A model generated the notes under the pieces. It saw only the letters and a program-made list of their open reading frames with translations, was not told the origin of the DNA and did not search any database. From positions 1 through 21,751 of IMG/VR virus record IMGVR_UViG_3300037346_000355: a stretch of DNA of 21,751 bases; one strand, 5' to 3'. Numbering within the stretch: the first letter of the stretch is position 1; each line of letters opens with the position of its first letter. Shown here piece after piece: positions 17,949 through 21,751 of this stretch. The DNA comes from a virus. The translations under genes and the position numbers were made by a program.

Positions 17949-18592
17949 TGGCAGTAAATGAAAATGGCAGACTACTTGACGATGGTGGAAACATCGTAGT
18001 AGACCACGTGTGGGGCAACCTCCCACCACAACCTAACGACGTTCGCCTTGAAAATGGTGGAACGTTACTTAACCCAAACCTAGACAACCACGCAGCTTAT
18101 CTAGCTGGTTGGGGAGGGTTCCCCCTATATACCCCTAACTCTCCAGGTGAAGGTCTAGGCAATCTCGTTGTACCTAGCGTACTTGGACTTACAGTCGCGG
18201 CTGCACGTCGGTCTTTGATTGACGCGGGGTACTTGACCGCCGACATCACTACCGCATCTGCTTACACCCCAGCAGTTAGCAATGTAGCTCTAACCAGCAA
18301 CGTAGCTACCCTAACTACTGCAGCAGCCCACGGCTTTGCAGTTGGTGACTCAGTAGTTATCGCTGGTCTCAGCAACGTTGTATTCAACGGTACTTTCACG
18401 CTGATTACTGGAACCACTGGTTCTACCTTGGTATTTGCTAAGACCAATGATGACGTTGCAAGTGCCTCAGATGCTGGCACCGCCAAGGTCGTCGCTAAGG
18501 CTGGCAAGATTGTCACCCAGAGCGTCGCACCTGGTGCCGATAATGTAATTGAAGGTGACACAATCACCGTCACCCCTTACTACGCTAGCTAA
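17948..18592 (+). CDS. PASTA-domain late protein with an inserted beta domain, 214 aa
   Basis: Residues about 75-96 (VVPSVLGLTVAAARRSLIDAGY) are the start of a PASTA domain, and 188-212 (GKIVTQSVAPGADNVIEGDTITVT) are its end. The intervening 95 residues, Ser/Thr/Val-rich and beta-like (about 105-185), are an insertion into the single PASTA fold. Residues 1-70 are unrecognised, with Asn/Gly-rich turns. PASTA domains bind muropeptides and other ligands in actinobacteria; in phages they decorate structural proteins, so a capsid-fibre or decoration role is plausible. Followed by a strong terminator, which suggests a high-level transcript. Confidence 0.75.
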   Translation: MAVNENGRLLDDGGNIVVDHVWGNLPPQPNDVRLENGGTLLNPNLDNHAAYLAGWGGFPLYTPNSPGEGLGNLVVPSVLGLTVAAARRSLIDAGYLTADITTASAYTPAVSNVALTSNVATLTTAAAHGFAVGDSVVIAGLSNVVFNGTFTLITGTTGSTLVFAKTNDDVASASDAGTAKVVAKAGKIVTQSVAPGADNVIEGDTITVTPYYAS

Positions 18593-18605
18593 GCAAAAGT
18601 GACAG

Positions 18606-18639
18606 TAACCCCCGCTCATACATACATGGGCGGGGGTTA
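18606..18639 (+). terminator. Strong hairpin terminator after the PASTA gene
   Basis: TAACCCCCGCTCAT (18606-18619) pairs with 18626-18639 over 14 bp with one G-T pair, loop ACATAC, followed by ACTTTA. The T-run is short, but the stem is very stable. Confidence 0.75.
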
Positions 18640-18643
18640 ACTT

Positions 18644-18655
18644 TATACTAGAGCC
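18644..18655 (+). promoter_or_regulatory. -10 box of a leaderless promoter
   Basis: TATACT (18644-18649), six bases, then the ATG at 18656. It lies directly after the terminator, and no ribosome site is present, so the KTSC gene is probably the start of a new leaderless transcript. Confidence 0.6.
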
Positions 18656-19576
18656 ATGGCTAAAGCTATCTCTCCAGGAAGTGTTCCCCCTAGGACAGGG
18701 GCGGCTTTGTCTGCCTCAGACCCTAGAAGAAACCAATTTGGTATTGGCAGTAGGGTAGCTCGTCAGCTTGGAGCCGAACGAGCAAGGGCAAAAGAGTTTG
18801 AGTCTCCGTTCGCTCCTTTGCCTATAAATTACAGAGAAGGCACCCCAAAGACAGGGCAGTTCGCATCTGCCAAAGCAGTGCTAGCGGACCTGCGTAATGT
18901 CAGAGACGTACTCGATTCAAGAAACTCTACCCCTGAGCAAGTTGCGGCTGCTCAGTCTCGTTTGGACCGTGCCACGGCAACCGCTACGAAGTTAGGGTTT
19001 ACACAGGAAGAACTCGCAGACTACTACTACGACCCTGTTTCTAAGCCTGAGGACTACTACACAGGGGACAACTATAAGGGAAGTGCCAGCATTTTTGGTA
19101 GAAAAGAGAATGCCGTATTAACGGACATTCCTACTTCTACCACCAATTTCCGTCGGCCCCGCACTGTAGCGGCTGGTTACGATGAAGAAAACAGAATTGT
19201 TACAGTTATCTTTCGTGATGGAACTGCATGGAACTACTACGGAATACCGAGTGAAGCGTGGATTAAGTTTAGTCAATCTATTACAAAAGGCCCTTTCCTA
19301 AATAACGCCTATCACAATAAGGGGCGTGGTGACGGAGACCTTCTCAGGTACGAGGGACACGGTCCCGCAGACATCACTCGGCTTACCCCTAGGGCACAAC
19401 AAGAATACTACCGAATTGCAAGGGCTGCTCAGGTACTCGCTAAGGATAAGACGACAGGCTCATCTCAGCAAAACCGACGTCCAAAGCAGCAGCCGAATTT
19501 ACAAAAAGCCCAGAACCGCGAGTATTACTCAAAACAACAAGCTAAGCTGGGGAAACCCCCCAAGCGAGGAAGCTGA
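18656..19576 (+). CDS. KTSC-domain protein, 306 aa
   Basis: Residues about 165-222 form a KTSC domain: VAAGYDEENRIVTVIFRDGT, then WNYYGIPSEAWIKF, then SQSITKGPFLNN. The usual lysine-threonine-serine core appears as the SQSITKG segment. The flanks are Arg/Lys- and Gln-rich, the N-terminal one with a helical stretch (about 70-115) and the C-terminal one disordered. The KTSC domain is named after a lysine tRNA synthetase-associated region; its role in phages is unknown. First gene of the transcript that leads to terminase. Confidence 0.75.
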   Translation: MAKAISPGSVPPRTGAALSASDPRRNQFGIGSRVARQLGAERARAKEFESPFAPLPINYREGTPKTGQFASAKAVLADLRNVRDVLDSRNSTPEQVAAAQSRLDRATATATKLGFTQEELADYYYDPVSKPEDYYTGDNYKGSASIFGRKENAVLTDIPTSTTNFRRPRTVAAGYDEENRIVTVIFRDGTAWNYYGIPSEAWIKFSQSITKGPFLNNAYHNKGRGDGDLLRYEGHGPADITRLTPRAQQEYYRIARAAQVLAKDKTTGSSQQNRRPKQQPNLQKAQNREYYSKQQAKLGKPPKRGS

Positions 19577-19589
19577 CACCCCTACTACT

Positions 19590-19916
19590 ATGCCTAAGAT
19601 TCATGACGTTGGAGCACAACACTTCGTGCAGTACATCCATTTCCCCGCTCAATGGGGCAGAAAGATAGCCGTCAGGGGCTGGACTCAAGAAATTAATGAG
19701 CCTTTCCGAACTTCAGAACCGCTTATTTTTAAAATGCCTTTCCGTAAAGCCCTCGTACTTGGTAAGTGGACGGGTAGAGTAGAGGACGAAGACGAAGCAT
19801 TAATGCGGGCCACCGAATGGAGAATAGCGAGTTATGATGATTTCACGGAAGAAGCAGGCTGGACCCCAGCTCCCGAAGAAGCTGGTGGAGAGAGTAGCAA
19901 AGATTTCGACTACTGA
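19590..19916 (+). CDS. Hypothetical protein, 108 aa
   Basis: Unrecognised. The frame is open from 19326, but the part before 19590 overlaps the KTSC gene; I start at the ATG of MPKIHDVG, 13 nt after the KTSC stop. Aromatic, beta-like N-terminal half; acidic C-terminal tail. Weak ribosome signal. Confidence 0.65.
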   Translation: MPKIHDVGAQHFVQYIHFPAQWGRKIAVRGWTQEINEPFRTSEPLIFKMPFRKALVLGKWTGRVEDEDEALMRATEWRIASYDDFTEEAGWTPAPEEAGGESSKDFDY

Positions 19917-20067
19917 GCTAGTCCTTTGGGCGGAAAACGCATTGTTTGTGTTGGGCAAGAACATTACTCATTGGGAAAAGAATCGTGAAGAGTTTCTCCT
20001 AGAGGAGGCTCACACAGGTGCAGAAGCCCTTCTTGCAATAACCACGGAGTTGAAGACCCGTAGATGA
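19885..20067 (+). CDS. Small helical protein before terminase, 60 aa
   Basis: The segment ISTTELVLWAENALFVLGKN (residues 7-26), then LLEEAHTGAEALLAITTEL, resembles a small conserved protein upstream of terminase in actinobacteriophages; no function known. I prefer the GTG at 19885 (GAAGAAGCT upstream), which removes most of an overlap with the previous gene; the ATG at 19834 is the alternative. Overlaps terminase by four bases (ATGA). Confidence 0.6.
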   Translation: MERVAKISTTELVLWAENALFVLGKNITHWEKNREEFLLEEAHTGAEALLAITTELKTRR

Positions 20068-21668
20068 GTAACGAAGACTCCTTCGTTGACTACGACCAAT
20101 TTGAGGAAATCAATCCTGAGTACTATCAGAGAGACTCCGAAGAAGAAGACGAAGACCTAGACGGCGAAGACGCACTTGATGAACTTAGTCAAGACTTCGT
20201 TAGTAAAATAGTTGACAAAATCATGCGATTTATGGAAGTCCTTATTGGACATCCTTTGCACGATTACCAGCAGCATTTGGCTAGGCGTGTCATTGAAGCA
20301 GTCATTGTAGGTGGTGGTGAAGAGATTACTGCACTGGCATCTCGTCAGTCTGGAAAGACAGAGATTGTTTCGGCAACTCTTTCTACTCTAATGGTCCTAC
20401 TTCCATTGCTGTCAAAGATTTACCCAGACCTTCTGGGACAGTATAAAGACGGGCTATGGGTAGGAATGTTTGCTCCTACAGAGTCCCAGGCTGAAACCCT
20501 TTTTGGCCGTACAGTAAACTTCCTGACTTCTGAGCGAGCTCGTGAAGTATTGGGAGACCCTGAGATTGATGACGAGGCCGCTAAAGTAGGCGGTGTGACT
20601 AGGCAGATTCGTCTTAAGAGGCTCGGGTCAACCCTTACCATGATGACAGCTAACCCTCGGGCAAAAATCGAGTCTAAGTCGTTCCACGTTATTGTCATAG
20701 ACGAGTGCCAAGAGGCAGACGACTTTGTAGTCTCTAAGTCCATATCTCCGATGCTGGCGTACTACGCAGGGACGATGATAAAGACGGGAACCCCAACTAC
20801 CAGTAAGAACAACTTCTACCGCTCTATTCAGCTAAACAAGCGACTATCTACCCAACGAGGTAGAAGGCAGAATCACTTTCAATGGGACTGGAAAGACGTC
20901 GCTAAAGTAAACCCTAATTATCAGAAGTTCATTAAAAAAGAAATGCTTCGTATTGGAGAGGATTCCGATGAGTTCCAGATGTCTTATAACTGCAAATGGC
21001 TTCTTGAGCGAGGTATGTTTGTCACGTCTTCCGTATTGGATGAGCTTGGCGACAAGTCTCAAGAAGTCGTCAAAGTCTGGCATCAAACCCCTGTTGTGGT
21101 CGGAGTCGACCCTGCTAGAAAGATGGACTCCACTGTTGTCACTGTCGTCTGGGTTGACTGGGACCGCCCAGATGAGTTTGGCTATTATGACCATAGAGTC
21201 CTTAACTGGATGGAACTACAAGGAGATGACTGGGAAGACCAGTATTTTCAAATTGTTAATTTCCTCAATAACTACGATGTCCTTGCCGTGGGGGTCGACG
21301 CGAACGGAGTTGGAGATGCAGTTGCCCAAAGACTAAAGATTCTTCTACCCAGGTCAGAGGTCATTAGCTTAACTTCTAGCCCTACAGAGCAATCCAAAAG
21401 GTTTAAGCATCTTCAAGCCCTTATCCAACGTGGAGCAATGTCTTACCCAGCTCACGCTAAAACTAAGAGACTTCGCACTTGGAAGCGGTTCTACCAACAA
21501 ATGACGGATGCAGAAGTCCACTACAAGGGCCCCAACTTCACAGTATCTGCTCCTAAGGAGAACTACGCACACGATGACTTTGTCGACTCTTTGTCTATTG
21601 CCTGTTCTTTAACCTCAGACCTCGTTATGCCAGAAGTAGAATCAACATCCAACATCTTCTTTGGATAA
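20064..21668 (+). CDS. terL: Terminase large subunit
   Basis: 534 aa, the motor and nuclease that packages phage DNA into the prohead. Walker A is SRQSGKT (93-99), Walker B is VIVIDE (209-214), and the coupling motif is TGTPTT (241-246). The RNase H-like nuclease has D349 in GVDPAR, D412 in VGVDANG and D508 in HDDFVDS, the three metal-binding acids. The acidic N-terminal extension (about 1-45) is unusual and may bind the small subunit or portal. The start overlaps the previous gene (ATGA). No small terminase is recognised nearby; one of the small upstream proteins may serve. Confidence 0.97.
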   Translation: MSNEDSFVDYDQFEEINPEYYQRDSEEEDEDLDGEDALDELSQDFVSKIVDKIMRFMEVLIGHPLHDYQQHLARRVIEAVIVGGGEEITALASRQSGKTEIVSATLSTLMVLLPLLSKIYPDLLGQYKDGLWVGMFAPTESQAETLFGRTVNFLTSERAREVLGDPEIDDEAAKVGGVTRQIRLKRLGSTLTMMTANPRAKIESKSFHVIVIDECQEADDFVVSKSISPMLAYYAGTMIKTGTPTTSKNNFYRSIQLNKRLSTQRGRRQNHFQWDWKDVAKVNPNYQKFIKKEMLRIGEDSDEFQMSYNCKWLLERGMFVTSSVLDELGDKSQEVVKVWHQTPVVVGVDPARKMDSTVVTVVWVDWDRPDEFGYYDHRVLNWMELQGDDWEDQYFQIVNFLNNYDVLAVGVDANGVGDAVAQRLKILLPRSEVISLTSSPTEQSKRFKHLQALIQRGAMSYPAHAKTKRLRTWKRFYQQMTDAEVHYKGPNFTVSAPKENYAHDDFVDSLSIACSLTSDLVMPEVESTSNIFFG

Positions 21669-21715
21669 AAGTAAAGTTTAGTGTTACAAAATAGCTCGTA
21701 ACAGCCACACTTGTA

Positions 21716-21739
21716 ATTGGAAATGTCGACACTTCCAAT
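21716..21739. repeat. 24-bp imperfect palindrome after terminase
   Basis: ATTGGAA-A-TGTCGACA-C-TTCCAAT, with one mismatched pair. It lies just before AAGGAGAT, the ribosome site of a gene that starts beyond the window. Upstream, TGTTAC/GTAACA forms a second small hairpin. It may be a regulatory site or an mRNA-processing hairpin. Confidence 0.6.
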
Positions 21740-21751
21740 CACTAAGGAGAT

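Noticed and set aside
19326-19589. N-terminal extension of the 108-aa gene
   Set aside because: Overlaps the KTSC gene in another frame almost entirely; the ATG at 19590 follows the KTSC stop.
19942-19955. 14-base match to the dispersed repeat on the plus strand
   Set aside because: Shorter, inside a coding region in the opposite block and low in complexity; probably chance.
1-21751. CRISPR array, insertion sequence, integrase or attachment site
   Set aside because: No regularly spaced repeats, transposase or integrase motifs, or tRNA-end duplication were seen.

Overview
The window reads as part of a double-stranded DNA tailed-phage genome, most likely a siphovirus of an actinobacterium. 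The phage assignment is firm: it has a terminase large subunit with all ATPase and nuclease motifs, an r1t-type holin, an M23 endopeptidase endolysin, a lone tRNA-Asn and dozens of tightly overlapping small genes. The actinobacterial host is an inference from the DUF2746-like protein, the PASTA-containing late protein, the FmdB-type zinc ribbon, GTG/TTG starts, and several TANNNT -10 boxes placed exactly six bases before an ATG (leaderless transcripts).

Layout. (1) Positions 67-8778 form a leftward block of about 24 genes, mostly 22-112 codons, joined by ATGA, GTGA or TAATG overlaps and preceded by AAAGGA-type ribosome sites. Its far end holds a MoxR-type AAA+ ATPase and a partner protein with an HExxH metallopeptidase-like N-terminus and a C-terminal von Willebrand A domain. 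The rest are unknown acidic proteins and at least four very short Cys-rich zinc-ribbon proteins. Non-coding gaps here hold structured RNA candidates: two 40-nt elements with identical spacing and covarying stems (3719-3758, 5285-5324) and a 206-nt leader with mutually exclusive hairpins (8249-8454). (2) Positions 8779-9281 are a gene-free divergent control region with palindromes, direct repeats, a 13-G tract and a DnaA-box-like site. (3) Positions 9282-14090 are a rightward block of small genes: GNAT-like acetyltransferases, an Arr-like ADP-ribosyltransferase, a possible PD-(D/E)XK-like protein and a DUF7695-type zinc protein. (4) Positions 13495-14640 are an RNA-rich stretch: a promoter followed by a hairpin-rich non-coding segment, a 16-bp-stem RNA, a tRNA-sized T-loop element and tRNA-Asn(GTT), with FmdB between them. 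(5) Positions 14652-17948 hold the lysis region (endolysin, two membrane proteins including the r1t holin, a DUF2746-like membrane/coiled-coil protein) with one small antisense membrane gene. (6) Positions 17948-21668 hold a PASTA protein, a KTSC-domain protein, two small genes and the terminase large subunit. The window ends on a ribosome site for the next late gene.

How the parts fit: the leftward block looks like early or host-takeover genes, with the ATPase/vWA pair probably acting as a chaperone or remodelling machine. The rightward block leads into lysis and then packaging. The most unusual content is not protein: it is the set of T-loop-capped RNA elements, the competing-hairpin leader and the leaderless promoters.
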